Part shown: positions 53,211 to 61,643 of the stretch, in pieces
How positions within the stretch are numbered: position 1 is the first letter of the stretch
Layout of the letters: the number at the start of each line of letters is the position of its first letter
DNA from: Agaribacterium haliotis
GTDB lineage: Bacteria; Pseudomonadota; Gammaproteobacteria; Pseudomonadales; Cellvibrionaceae
DNA length: 64,000 bases
Assembly (NCBI RefSeq): GCF_002312815.1
Contig: NZ_NKQJ01000014.1
Location: 1-64,000, forward strand
Direction of reading: 5' to 3'
Notes under the pieces: model-generated
Told to the model about the DNA's origin: nothing
The model's database searches: none
What the model saw: the letters and a program-made list of their open reading frames with translations, nothing else
Made by a program: the position numbers and the translations under genes

Positions 53211-54813
53211 TGTCTGGGCTCTCGTGGGTTTTGCTCGCTTGAGCGTTTGTCGAGCGCTGATTGCTCAGCAGCTGCCTGAGGGCCGCGCTGATTAGTAAGC
53301 TCAGGCAGAGCATCATAACCGGCCAGGAAGAGAAACGGGCGAACGGCGTTGTTCCGCTGCGAAGCTCGGCGACACCAACAACACTGGTTTCGCTAAACTG
53401 GCGAGCCTGCTCAGTAATTTGGCCGCGTTCGCCGATGATTGCAGTGATGCCGGTATTGGTTGAGCGCAGCATGTATTTTTGGTTTTCGAGCGCGCGCATG
53501 CGCGCCATTTCAAAGTGCTGAAGTGGGCCGATGGATTTGCCAAACCAGGCGTCGTTGCTAATGGTTAACATCATGCTGCTGTTCTGGGCGCTGTTGGCGA
53601 CAAAGTCTGGGTAGACCACCTCGTAACAAATAAATGCCGAGATCAAGTGCTGCTTGCCATCGCGGCTGACAAAACTCAGTGCATCCGGCTGATAGGGGCC
53701 GCGTTCAATAATGGAGTTGGGCAAATCAAAAAATGCGATGAGCCCGCGCAGCTGCTTTTCAAACGGCACGTATTCGCCAAAGGGCACCAGCTTTTGTTTA
53801 AAGTAATTGCCCTTGGCTTTGCCAAAGGCGACGATGCCGTTGTAGACGTCGCCGCTGTCGGTATCCCAAAGCACACCGCTAAAGACATTGCTGTTGTGCT
53901 GCAGGGCGTCGCCGTGCATCTCGTCGATAAAATCCAGGGCGTCGGAACGCAGGCCCGGGATGGCCGCTTCCGGCCACACTTGAATATCGGCTTGCCACCA
54001 GGGTTTGGCGAGTTTTTCCAGGTCACTTTTGATATAGCTGTGATAAAACGGGTTCCACTTTAGCGGCAGGGCAACATTTGGTTGCAGCAGGGCAACGACT
54101 TGTTTTTCGCCATAACTTTGTGTCCATTCAATCGAGCGCAAAAACTGGCCCGAACTGATAAGCAGCAAGATCAAGCTCAGCGCCAGTGCATTCAGGCCAA
54201 AATTTAGCCTGTGAGTTTGGCGCGCTTTACCTGAGAAGCTGTAAAGGCAGATATAGACAAGCGCGCCGAGCAGGGCGCTAAAAAAGCTCAGCCCAAAGAC
54301 GCCGATAATCGGGGCCCAGCCTGCGAGCGGGCTGTCTATATGGGCATAACCTGCAAAGAGCCACGGAAAGCCGGTAAACAGCCACGAGCGAAGGTGTTCT
54401 CCAAAGACAAACAGCGCCGGGAACAACAGCAGGCTTTGACTGACTAGCGGGCTTTGTTTAAAAAACTTGAACAGCAGCCACGGCAGGCTGCTAATACAGG
54501 CGAGCAGCAATACAAATAGCGATGTCAGAACAACGGCGAGCCAGGCGGCAGTAAAACCGAAGTCGTGAATGCTGACATAGACCCACGAGGCGCCAAAACT
54601 AAACAGGCCGAGATTAAAAGCAAAGGCGCGGCTGTATGCGCTGCGCCACGACAGGCCTCGCTCAACCAGGGCCCAGCAAAAAATAGCCGGGCTGATAATG
54701 GCGATGGGCCAATACGCGTAGGGTGCAAAGGCGAGCGTTAGCAGGGCGCCGGCGATAAAACTAGCACTTAAGCGGGACAGCGGTGAACGGCAGGCGGAAC
54801 TTAGCTTGGGCAT
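53200..54813 (-). CDS. lnt: Apolipoprotein N-acyltransferase
   Basis: This 537-residue inner-membrane nitrilase-superfamily enzyme completes lipoprotein triacylation. About six helices precede the periplasmic nitrilase domain, which has the Glu-Lys-Cys triad in VWPEAAIPGL, KQKLVPFGEYVPFE and AFICYEVVYPDF. One C-terminal helix follows. It is one base from corC, as in the standard miaB-to-lnt cluster. Its action matters for the many lipoproteins of this window. Confidence 0.96.
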   Translation of the reverse strand: MPKLSSACRSPLSRLSASFIAGALLTLAFAPYAYWPIAIISPAIFCWALVERGLSWRSAYSRAFAFNLGLFSFGASWVYVSIHDFGFTAAWLAVVLTSLFVLLLACISSLPWLLFKFFKQSPLVSQSLLLFPALFVFGEHLRSWLFTGFPWLFAGYAHIDSPLAGWAPIIGVFGLSFFSALLGALVYICLYSFSGKARQTHRLNFGLNALALSLILLLISSGQFLRSIEWTQSYGEKQVVALLQPNVALPLKWNPFYHSYIKSDLEKLAKPWWQADIQVWPEAAIPGLRSDALDFIDEMHGDALQHNSNVFSGVLWDTDSGDVYNGIVAFGKAKGNYFKQKLVPFGEYVPFEKQLRGLIAFFDLPNSIIERGPYQPDALSFVSRDGKQHLISAFICYEVVYPDFVANSAQNSSMMLTISNDAWFGKSIGPLQHFEMARMRALENQKYMLRSTNTGITAIIGERGQITEQARQFSETSVVGVAELRSGTTPFARFSSWPVMMLCLSLLISAALRQLLSNQRSTNAQASKTHESPDNAP

Positions 54814-54814
54814 C

Positions 54815-55672
54815 TTACTGTTCTGTGTCTAAACGACTGACGCGCAGCAGGTGGATCTTTCTGTCATCGGCGTAGAGCACACGAAATGAAAAACCGCCGA
54901 TATGGGTGGTTTCATTGCGCTTGGGCACGTGGCCAAAAGCCTGGGTTGCTAAACCGCCGATGGTATCAAAATCGCTGGTATCGAGCTTGGCTTTAAAGTG
55001 GCGATTAAAATCGTCAATTGGCGTCAGTGCTTTGAGGATGTAGTCGTTGTCGGCGACTTGGCGAATAAAGTCTTCGTTGTCATCGTCGGTTTCATCTTCA
55101 ATTTCACCGACAATTTCTTCGAGTATGTCTTCGATGGTGATCAAACCACTAATGCCGCCGTATTCGTCGATGACCATGGCCATGTGGTAGCGATTTTCGC
55201 GGAATTCTTTTAACAGAATATTAAGGCGCTTGCTTTCCGGAATGACGTTGGCCGGGCGCAGATGTTTTTCGAGGTCGAAGTTTTCGACGCCCTTTAACAG
55301 TAGAGGCAACAGGTCTTTGGCCAGCAAGATGCCTTTGACATCATCGCCGCTCTCGCCGACAACCGGAAAACGGCTGTGGCCACTTTCGATGACCTTTGGC
55401 AAAAACTGCTCGGGTGTTTCATCGATTTGAATACAGACCATCTGCGCCTTGGCAATCATGATCTCGCGAACCTGCTGGTGGGCAACATCGATGGCGCCCT
55501 CGATAATATGCAGCACCTCTTCGTCGAGCAATTCCGAGCTTGCGGCGTGCTTGATAACGCTGAGCAGTTCCTGGCGGTTGCGGGGGATGTGGCCGCGCCC
55601 TGAAAACAGGCGGCTGAGCCACGGCCGACTGTCACTGTCCTCGCTCTGACTCGGAGCGGCTTCGTCGTTCAT
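54815..55672 (-). CDS. corC: CorC/YbeX transporter-associated CBS protein
   Basis: This 285-residue soluble protein has paired CBS domains (about 70-195, with MIAKAQMVCI and MAMVIDEYGGISGLITIEDILEEIVGEI) and a C-terminal CorC_HlyC domain. It is implicated in Mg/Co efflux and, as YbeX, in ribosome-related functions. It is encoded between ybeY and lnt as usual. Confidence 0.95.
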   Translation of the reverse strand: MNDEAAPSQSEDSDSRPWLSRLFSGRGHIPRNRQELLSVIKHAASSELLDEEVLHIIEGAIDVAHQQVREIMIAKAQMVCIQIDETPEQFLPKVIESGHSRFPVVGESGDDVKGILLAKDLLPLLLKGVENFDLEKHLRPANVIPESKRLNILLKEFRENRYHMAMVIDEYGGISGLITIEDILEEIVGEIEDETDDDNEDFIRQVADNDYILKALTPIDDFNRHFKAKLDTSDFDTIGGLATQAFGHVPKRNETTHIGGFSFRVLYADDRKIHLLRVSRLDTEQ

Positions 55673-55689
55673 CTCTTTTTCCGGTTGGA

Positions 55690-56160
55690 CTACAAGGTCT
55701 CGTAGGGATTGGCAAAATTAAGGTCGGCCAGAATCTGCACTTCCAGTGCTTCCATCTGTTCGGCCTCGTTGTCGTCAATGTGATCGTAACCACACAGGTG
55801 CAGGCAACCGTGCACCAGCATATGTGCCCAGTGGGCGTTGAGATTCTTTTGCTGGGCCCGGGCTTCGTCGGCAACAACCGCCGCGCAGATAACTATGTCG
55901 CCGAGCTCACTGAGCTCAAGTTTAAGCTCATCGGGAATATGCTCGGGCAGCTCAAACGGGAAGCTCAGCACGTTGGTGCTTTTGTCTTTGTTGCGAAAGT
56001 CCCGGTTGAGTTGCCTGATTTCGTCTGGCTCACAGATGCGCACAGCCAGGGCGCCATCGCGGCCTATTTTGTCGAGTGCAGCGCTGCAGCAGCGCTCGAC
56101 AAAGGCCGCATCCGGCAAGGCCGGGGCCTCGCAGGCAATTTGTAGATCGATGTCGGCCAT
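55690..56160 (-). CDS. ybeY: rRNA maturation endoribonuclease YbeY
   Basis: This 156-residue metal-dependent RNase has the three-His zinc motif HGCLHLCGYDH and an upstream NVLSFPFE. It acts in 16S rRNA 3' processing and ribosome quality control. It overlaps phoH by one base. Confidence 0.97.
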   Translation of the reverse strand: MADIDLQIACEAPALPDAAFVERCCSAALDKIGRDGALAVRICEPDEIRQLNRDFRNKDKSTNVLSFPFELPEHIPDELKLELSELGDIVICAAVVADEARAQQKNLNAHWAHMLVHGCLHLCGYDHIDDNEAEQMEALEVQILADLNFANPYETL

Positions 56161-57167
56161 CAGTCGCGTTTAAGGGCTTCGGCGGCCTGCTCTATTTGAT
56201 CGGCTTTATCGTAGGCTTCGACGATGCGCTGCACGATATTGTGACGCACCACGTCGCGCGAACTAAAGAAGCTAAAGCTGATGCCCTCGACATCATCGAG
56301 CACATCGATAGCGTGGTTGAGGCCACTTTTCTGGCCGCGGGGCAAATCAATCTGGCTCGGGTCACCGGTGATAACCGCAGTTGAACCAAAGCCGATGCGC
56401 GTTAGAAACATCTTCATCTGCTCGCGCGTGGTGTTTTGGCTCTCGTCGAGAATGATAAAACTGTTGTTTAAGGTGCGGCCGCGCATATAGGCCAGCGGCG
56501 CAATTTCGATGACACTGCGCTCAATCAGCTTGCCGACAGTTTCAAAACCGAGCATTTCGTAGAGCGCGTCATAGAGCGGGCGCAAATAGGGGTCGACTTT
56601 CTGGCTTAAATCACCGGGCAAGAAACCCAGCTTCTCGCCGGCTTCGACGGCCGGTCTGACCAGCAGTATGCGCTCGACGTCGTCGCGCATCAGGGCTTCA
56701 ACGGCGCAGGCAACGGCGAGGTAGGTCTTGCCTGTACCGGCGGGGCCGATGCCAAAGTTAATATCGTGGCGGCGCACGGCACTGACATAATCGGTTTGTT
56801 TGCCACCGCGCGGTTTGATGGTGGCTTTTTTGGTGTGAATAACACTGGCATCCTTGACGGCTTTGTCGACAGCGGATTCGCTTGTGGCTTCCATGGCACT
56901 TTCCTGTATGGCGAGGTGGACCTCGTCGGGGCTGATATCGTCGCTGTTCTCGGTGTGCTTATAAATAGAGCTGAGCACCTGCCTGGCAGCTTGAATAGCA
57001 GGGGCTTCACCGAGCACATGAAATAAATTGCCCCGGTGGCGAATTTCTACCGCCAGGCGCTTTTCAATTTGCTTGATATGGGAATTGAGTTGACCACAGA
57101 GCGCGGCAATGCGCCGTGGGTCGTTGGGCTCCAGCGTAAACGAGGAGTCGGGGCTTGAGCTGTCCAA
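56160..57167 (-). CDS. ybeZ: PhoH-family ATPase (YbeZ)
   Basis: This 335-residue ATPase has Walker A GPAGTGKTYLA and Walker B FIILDESQNTT, and partners YbeY in RNA metabolism. The start appears to be TTG at 57167: the family-typical FTLEPNDPRRIAALCGQL begins ten residues in, and an in-frame stop lies a few codons upstream. Separation from miaB by an oppositely oriented gene is unusual. Confidence 0.95.
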   Translation of the reverse strand: MDSSSPDSSFTLEPNDPRRIAALCGQLNSHIKQIEKRLAVEIRHRGNLFHVLGEAPAIQAARQVLSSIYKHTENSDDISPDEVHLAIQESAMEATSESAVDKAVKDASVIHTKKATIKPRGGKQTDYVSAVRRHDINFGIGPAGTGKTYLAVACAVEALMRDDVERILLVRPAVEAGEKLGFLPGDLSQKVDPYLRPLYDALYEMLGFETVGKLIERSVIEIAPLAYMRGRTLNNSFIILDESQNTTREQMKMFLTRIGFGSTAVITGDPSQIDLPRGQKSGLNHAIDVLDDVEGISFSFFSSRDVVRHNIVQRIVEAYDKADQIEQAAEALKRD

Positions 57168-57373
57168 AAAGCTGCTTACCTACTTACCTTGATAGCTTGT
57201 TAGCCTACCTGATTCAAAGGGCTCGGAAAAGGGCTTTGCTTCACGACTTTGCTGTTGATTGTTTTGCTGTGGCTGATTTTGTATCGCTTGATTTAGAACT
57301 AGGCCATTTTTTGTTCAGCAGGCATAATACTTAGCGTAAACACCACACCCTTTAATAAAAATTTAAAATAATT

Positions 57374-58270
57374 ATGTGCAGTGTCGGTCGTCGTTTTGCC
57401 TTTTTGTTGGCAGTTTTTGTTGTGTGTTTTATTAGTTCTCGCGCAGTTATCGCTGCGAGCGAGCCACTGCGCGTCAAGGTTGCCAGCTCCATTGATAATA
57501 TGCAGTGGTGGGCGGCGTGGATGGAGCAGCGCGGCTGCGACGCTATGCCCGATCTCGAGCGCACCTTGCGCCGCAATGAACTCGAGCTGTTACTGCTGTG
57601 CCGCGCCCTGCGCGAAGCCGACCCCGGAGTTGAACTGGAGCTTGTTCACTCGGCCAACTATTCAAGAAACCTGCGCCTGCTGCTCGATGGCAAAGTGGAT
57701 GTGGCTGCCGAGAGTGTCTGGGCTAACGATGTGGCCGAGCTTGAGCTCTATGTCAGCAGCGCGGTGCTTGCCGAAGGGCAGATAGTCAAAGGCATATACA
57801 CGCGTTTTGATCACCCGCTTAGGCAGCTGCCGGCCGAAAAAATTGATCTTAGCCTTTATCGCGGTGTCACCATGCAGAACTGGACCTACGACTGGCAGGC
57901 GGTCAGTGAGCTGACACCGCACGCTACGGGGGCCTTAAATACGTATTCTGTGCATAAGATTATCAACTCCGGCCGGGCCGACTTCACCTTGTCGGAATTT
58001 CCCTCGGGGCCCGGTTTGGAAATCAACTGCTCCGGTGAGAAGCTCTACCCGGTGCCGGGGCTTAAAGTGGCGATGCCCGGTTCACGCCATTTTGCGGTTT
58101 CCCAAAAATCTGCAAATGGCGCCGCGGTATATAGCATGCTCAATCGCGGGCTAGCGCTAATGAGCAACACAGGGCGGGTGCTTGCAGCCTATGAGAGCAT
58201 CGGCTTTTTTAACGCATTGACCAATAACTGGGAGTTTATGACTGCGGAGCTTAGTCCTAATACTGACTAG
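57374..58270 (+). CDS. Periplasmic solute-binding-like protein, unknown ligand
   Basis: This 298-residue protein has a signal peptide (about 1-28) and a mature part resembling family 3 or 9 solute-binding proteins: VKVASSIDNMQWWAAWMEQ, LDGKVDVAAESVWANDV and FTLSEFPSGPG. There is no transporter gene beside it, so it may be an orphan sensor or chemoreceptor partner. It sits opposite in orientation between miaB and phoH, interrupting a cluster that is contiguous in most relatives. Confidence 0.65.
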   Translation: MCSVGRRFAFLLAVFVVCFISSRAVIAASEPLRVKVASSIDNMQWWAAWMEQRGCDAMPDLERTLRRNELELLLLCRALREADPGVELELVHSANYSRNLRLLLDGKVDVAAESVWANDVAELELYVSSAVLAEGQIVKGIYTRFDHPLRQLPAEKIDLSLYRGVTMQNWTYDWQAVSELTPHATGALNTYSVHKIINSGRADFTLSEFPSGPGLEINCSGEKLYPVPGLKVAMPGSRHFAVSQKSANGAAVYSMLNRGLALMSNTGRVLAAYESIGFFNALTNNWEFMTAELSPNTD

Positions 58271-58344
58271 CCCTAACACTGACTAAGCCCAAGCACTGAG
58301 TCGAGCTTACTGTGCCGGCTATTTACCTGGGTTTAAGCTCGGTT

Positions 58345-59742
58345 TTAATCAAGCTCTGAGCCAAGCAGGCTGCCGCGCAGGGAATTTGGCAGAGCCTCTT
58401 CAATCAAGACATCGGCAAATTTGCCTATCAATTCCGGTTGCTCACAACGGAAGTTGACCACACGATTGTTTTCGGTGCGACCGGCGAGCTGGCCGGGGTC
58501 TTTTTTACTGTAACCGGTGACCAGTACACGCTCGGTATTGCCAACCATGCGCCGGGCAATCGCCTGAGCCTGTTGAGTAATACGATCCTGCAGAATCTTT
58601 AAGCGCTGCTTTTTCACCTGCATCGGCGTGTCGTCTTCGAGCTCTGCCGCGGGGGTGCCCGGGCGGGCGCTGTAGATAAAGCTGAACGAGTTATCAAAGC
58701 CGATATCGGCGATCAGCTTCATTGTGGCTTCAAAGTCGGCTTCGCTTTCACCGGGGAAGCCAATAATAAAGTCCGAGCTGAGGCTGATGCCCGGGCGGAT
58801 TTTCATCAGCTTGCGCAGCTTGCTTTTGTATTCGAGCGCGGTGTGGCCGCGTTTCATCGCCATTAAAATACGATCGGAGCCGCTCTGTACCGGCAGGTGC
58901 AGGTGGCTGACAAGCTCGGGTACTTCCGCATAGACATTGATGAGGCTGTCGCTGAACTCAACCGGGTGGCTGGTGGTGTAGCGTATGCGGTCGATGCCGT
59001 CGACCGCTGCGACCATGGTGATAAGCTCGGCCAGGTCGACAACCGCACTGACACCGTTGGCGCGCTTATCTTCGCCGCGATAGGCGTTGACGTTTTGGCC
59101 AAGCAGGTTCACTTCGCGCACGCCCTGAGCGGCGAGGTGTTCAATTTCCGCCATCACATCGGCCACCGGGCGACTGACCTCTTCGCCGCGGGTGTAGGGT
59201 ACAACACAGAAAGTGCAGTACTTTGAGCAGCCTTCCATAATCGAAACAAAGGCGCTGGCACCGTCGACTTCGGGCTCGGGCAAGTTGTCGAACTTTTCTA
59301 TTTCGGGAAAGCTGATATCGACCACAACGGCGCCGCTATCTTGTTTGCTTTCCATCATTTCCGGCAGGCGGTGCAGGGTCTGCGGGCCAAAAATCAGGTC
59401 GACGTAAGGTGCGCGCTCGGCGATGGCTTCGCCCTCCTGGGAGGCGACACAGCCGCCGACACCAATAACGAGCTCCGGGTTTCTCTCTTTCAGATGCTTC
59501 CAGCGGCCGAGCTGGTGGAAGAGCTTTTCCTGCGCCTTCTCGCGAATGGAGCAAGTATTGACCAGCAGCACGTCGGCTTCTTCAGGGTCGTCGGTGGCGA
59601 CCATGTCGTGACTCTCGCCGAGCAGATCTTTCATGCGCGAGGAATCGTACTCGTTCATCTGGCAGCCGTGAGTCTGGATAAAGAGCTTCTTCGGGCCTTT
59701 GTCTAGCGCGGTTTCGGTGCTGGTGTTTTGAGTCTCGGACAT
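58345..59742 (-). CDS. miaB: tRNA-2-methylthio-N6-dimethylallyladenosine synthase
   Basis: This 465-residue methylthiotransferase modifies A37 of tRNAs. Cluster Cys occur in [24 protein letters not shown] and GVGGCVASQ. The radical-SAM motif is [15 protein letters not shown], and the TRAM domain is at the C-terminus. The ATG at 59742 starts MSETQN; a TTG start seven codons earlier is less likely. Its paralogue rimO lies at 25804-27180. Confidence 0.97.
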   Translation of the reverse strand: MSETQNTSTETALDKGPKKLFIQTHGCQMNEYDSSRMKDLLGESHDMVATDDPEEADVLLVNTCSIREKAQEKLFHQLGRWKHLKERNPELVIGVGGCVASQEGEAIAERAPYVDLIFGPQTLHRLPEMMESKQDSGAVVVDISFPEIEKFDNLPEPEVDGASAFVSIMEGCSKYCTFCVVPYTRGEEVSRPVADVMAEIEHLAAQGVREVNLLGQNVNAYRGEDKRANGVSAVVDLAELITMVAAVDGIDRIRYTTSHPVEFSDSLINVYAEVPELVSHLHLPVQSGSDRILMAMKRGHTALEYKSKLRKLMKIRPGISLSSDFIIGFPGESEADFEATMKLIADIGFDNSFSFIYSARPGTPAAELEDDTPMQVKKQRLKILQDRITQQAQAIARRMVGNTERVLVTGYSKKDPGQLAGRTENNRVVNFRCEQPELIGKFADVLIEEALPNSLRGSLLGSELD

Positions 59743-59898
59743 GGTTACTGCTGGCTTGGTCAAAAAACGAGCGCGGATTATAGCTGCGCACCCGCGACTT
59801 GCCCAGCACTTCGCTCAGTTCCATGCTGTTGTGTTTCGCGCGCTTGGGTTTCTAGCTATTGAGTTTTAAGTCGCTCGATTTCTGTGCGTGTCTTAGCG

Positions 59899-59938
59899 GC
59901 GCACTCTGTCGCCTGAACGGTTCGGCGACAAAGTGCGC
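59899..59938. other. Strong imperfect hairpin, 15-bp arms
   Basis: 59899-59913 pairs with 59924-59938 (GCGCACT:AGTGCGC and TGTCGCC:GGCGACA with one mismatch between), around a 10-base loop. There is no T-run on either side. It starts directly past the stop of the DUF2147 gene and may stabilise or end that mRNA. Confidence 0.75.
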
Positions 59939-59944
59939 AGAGCG

Positions 59945-60403
59945 TTAGTTAAGCTGGTTTTGCTCTGCCCGGTGCCAGGTCTGGCTGCGCCCCAGCAGTG
60001 ACACACCCAAATAACCTCTGAGTTTTAAACTTTGGCCGTCGTCGGACAGGCTGAGTTTGGCGCTGTAGGTCTTGCCGCTTTTGGGGTCCATAACGTAGCC
60101 ATCTCGCCACTGCTGCTCTTGTTGGTGCAGGCCCCAAATGATCTCCATGCCCTCAATTGGCTGATTGTGCTTAGCGCCCTTACATTTGCCGCACAGTTTG
60201 CCGCTATCGGCCGGGTTTAACAGTTTGACGACTCTGCCTTTGAGCTCGCCTTGATCGAGCCAAAGCTCAACGAGGCTGCCTTTGTGTTCATTTTTATCGT
60301 CGACGGTGATCCAGGTGCCGACGGGTGAGCTAAGCGCTGAGCTGCTGAGCAAAAAGCTTGTTAGCGCGGCGAGAGTGACTAAAACATAAAATCGTATTTT
60401 CAT
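59945..60403 (-). CDS. DUF2147 exported protein
   Basis: This 152-residue protein has a signal peptide (about 1-26) and DUF2147 (PF09917) features: PVGTWITVDD, GRVVKLLNP, LCGKCKG and MEIIWGLHQQ, with two Cys in CGKC. It is a small lipocalin-like beta domain; function unknown. It is the last gene of the MMPL operon, 13 bases from the preceding gene. Confidence 0.85.
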   Translation of the reverse strand: MKIRFYVLVTLAALTSFLLSSSALSSPVGTWITVDDKNEHKGSLVELWLDQGELKGRVVKLLNPADSGKLCGKCKGAKHNQPIEGMEIIWGLHQQEQQWRDGYVMDPKSGKTYSAKLSLSDDGQSLKLRGYLGVSLLGRSQTWHRAEQNQLN

Positions 60404-60416
60404 GGTGAACTCCTTG

Positions 60417-60788
60417 TCATGGGCAGGTCTTTAGGTTGGCAAAGTGATTGGCAAGTAAAAATGCGGCGATGCCGATGCCGTAAAACGTGAATAGATACTT
60501 GCTTTTATGGCGCAGCCAAAAAAGCGCAACACTGCAAGCTAAGACAACCAGTAGTGCGCCGAGCTTAATATTTAGCCAGCACAATTGCCCGGGCCAGACC
60601 CCGAGCTGGACCAGCATATTGATAGCGCTGACAAAAAAAACGGCGAGGCTTAAGAAAAACACCAGGCTGAAACAGTTAACTAATTTAGCTTTATTAACAA
60701 AGCGGTAGCACGGGGCTGATAATAGGTACATTAGCGCAGCAAAACTGGCCAGATGCATATGAATGAGTTTCGCGCTTTGATAATCCAT
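60417..60788 (-). CDS. Four-helix membrane protein, SirB2-like
   Basis: This 123-residue inner-membrane protein has four helices (about 8-28, 40-62, 70-90, 97-115). The opening QSAKLIHMHLASFAALMYLLSAP resembles the SirB2 family (KxxHMxxA). Function unknown. It is encoded between the LolA-like and DUF2147 genes. Confidence 0.6.
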   Translation of the reverse strand: MDYQSAKLIHMHLASFAALMYLLSAPCYRFVNKAKLVNCFSLVFFLSLAVFFVSAINMLVQLGVWPGQLCWLNIKLGALLVVLACSVALFWLRHKSKYLFTFYGIGIAAFLLANHFANLKTCP

Positions 60789-60806
60789 ATCGTCGATTTT
60801 GCTTAT

Positions 60807-61631
60807 TTATTGGCGTCGGGAAATTTTTTGCTTGCTGAACTGTTGCTGATTTAAACCCGCGTTTAGCGTGATTGAGCTTGCATCGAGCGTGGTGTATTTG
60901 CCGGTCACGTGATTGGTCATGGTCATGCGATAGGCTCTCCAGAACTTGTCGTGTAGCAGGCGATAGTCTTCGGCTTTCAGGGTTTTTAACAGGCTTTTTT
61001 TGCGATCGTAATACTGGGCTTGTACTAAACGAAAATTATCTTTGGCGACCCAGCTGATAATTTTGCTGTACCCCGAGTTTGGATATAGTGGCAGCAGTTC
61101 CACAACATACGTGCCAATGCCATCAATTTTTTCTTCGTTTAGATAATTGTGTTGATACTTTTCAAGCTCAAATGAACTTAAATCTTCATAGGCAAATTCG
61201 CTGCCCATAAATGGGCCCGACTTGCTCTTGGAAGAAATTCTTTTGGTGCGTTTTAATTTGGGCAAGTACAGCCATTGATCATCGGGCTCTAACAGGTGGG
61301 AATGATTTAAGAAGGCGGTGCCTTTGACATCGGCTGGCATTTGAAAAACCGTCAGCGATTTATTGCCATCATCATTGACTTCAATTTCGTCAATGCTCAT
61401 CTCTCGTGTACTTTTACTGCCGTTGGGTTTAAACAGTGTCATTTCATAGAGGCTGCGGCTGCTCTGCCAGCCGCTGTTGGCGAGTTTGCGCTTGCTGGAT
61501 ATTTCCAGCCCCCTGGCGTTTGACTGCTCGTTGTTTATATCTGCATGTAACGCAGTTGAGCTAGCCACCGAAGTACAAGTGGCGATTATTAAAAGCAAAA
61601 TGTTTCGATAAAACGGTTTGACCTGCAGCAT
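60807..61631 (-). CDS. LolA-like outer-membrane lipoprotein-sorting family protein (COG2834)
   Basis: This 274-residue exported protein has a signal peptide (about 1-29) and an open half-barrel domain: TFLFKPNGSK-type strand (here EMTLFKPNGSK), LEPDDQWLYLPKLKRTKRISSKSKSGPFMGSEFAYEDL and VVELLP. This branch of the LolA/VioE-like fold is regularly encoded next to MMPL/RND exporters and is thought to carry a lipid or lipoprotein across the periplasm. The cargo is unknown. Confidence 0.85.
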   Translation of the reverse strand: MLQVKPFYRNILLLIIATCTSVASSTALHADINNEQSNARGLEISSKRKLANSGWQSSRSLYEMTLFKPNGSKSTREMSIDEIEVNDDGNKSLTVFQMPADVKGTAFLNHSHLLEPDDQWLYLPKLKRTKRISSKSKSGPFMGSEFAYEDLSSFELEKYQHNYLNEEKIDGIGTYVVELLPLYPNSGYSKIISWVAKDNFRLVQAQYYDRKKSLLKTLKAEDYRLLHDKFWRAYRMTMTNHVTGKYTTLDASSITLNAGLNQQQFSKQKISRRQ

Positions 61632-61643
61632 AAGAGATGGCTC

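Noticed and set aside
57168-57373. Intergenic gap scanned for a tRNA or a phoH leader riboswitch
   Set aside because: No cloverleaf or known riboswitch core could be recognised by eye.
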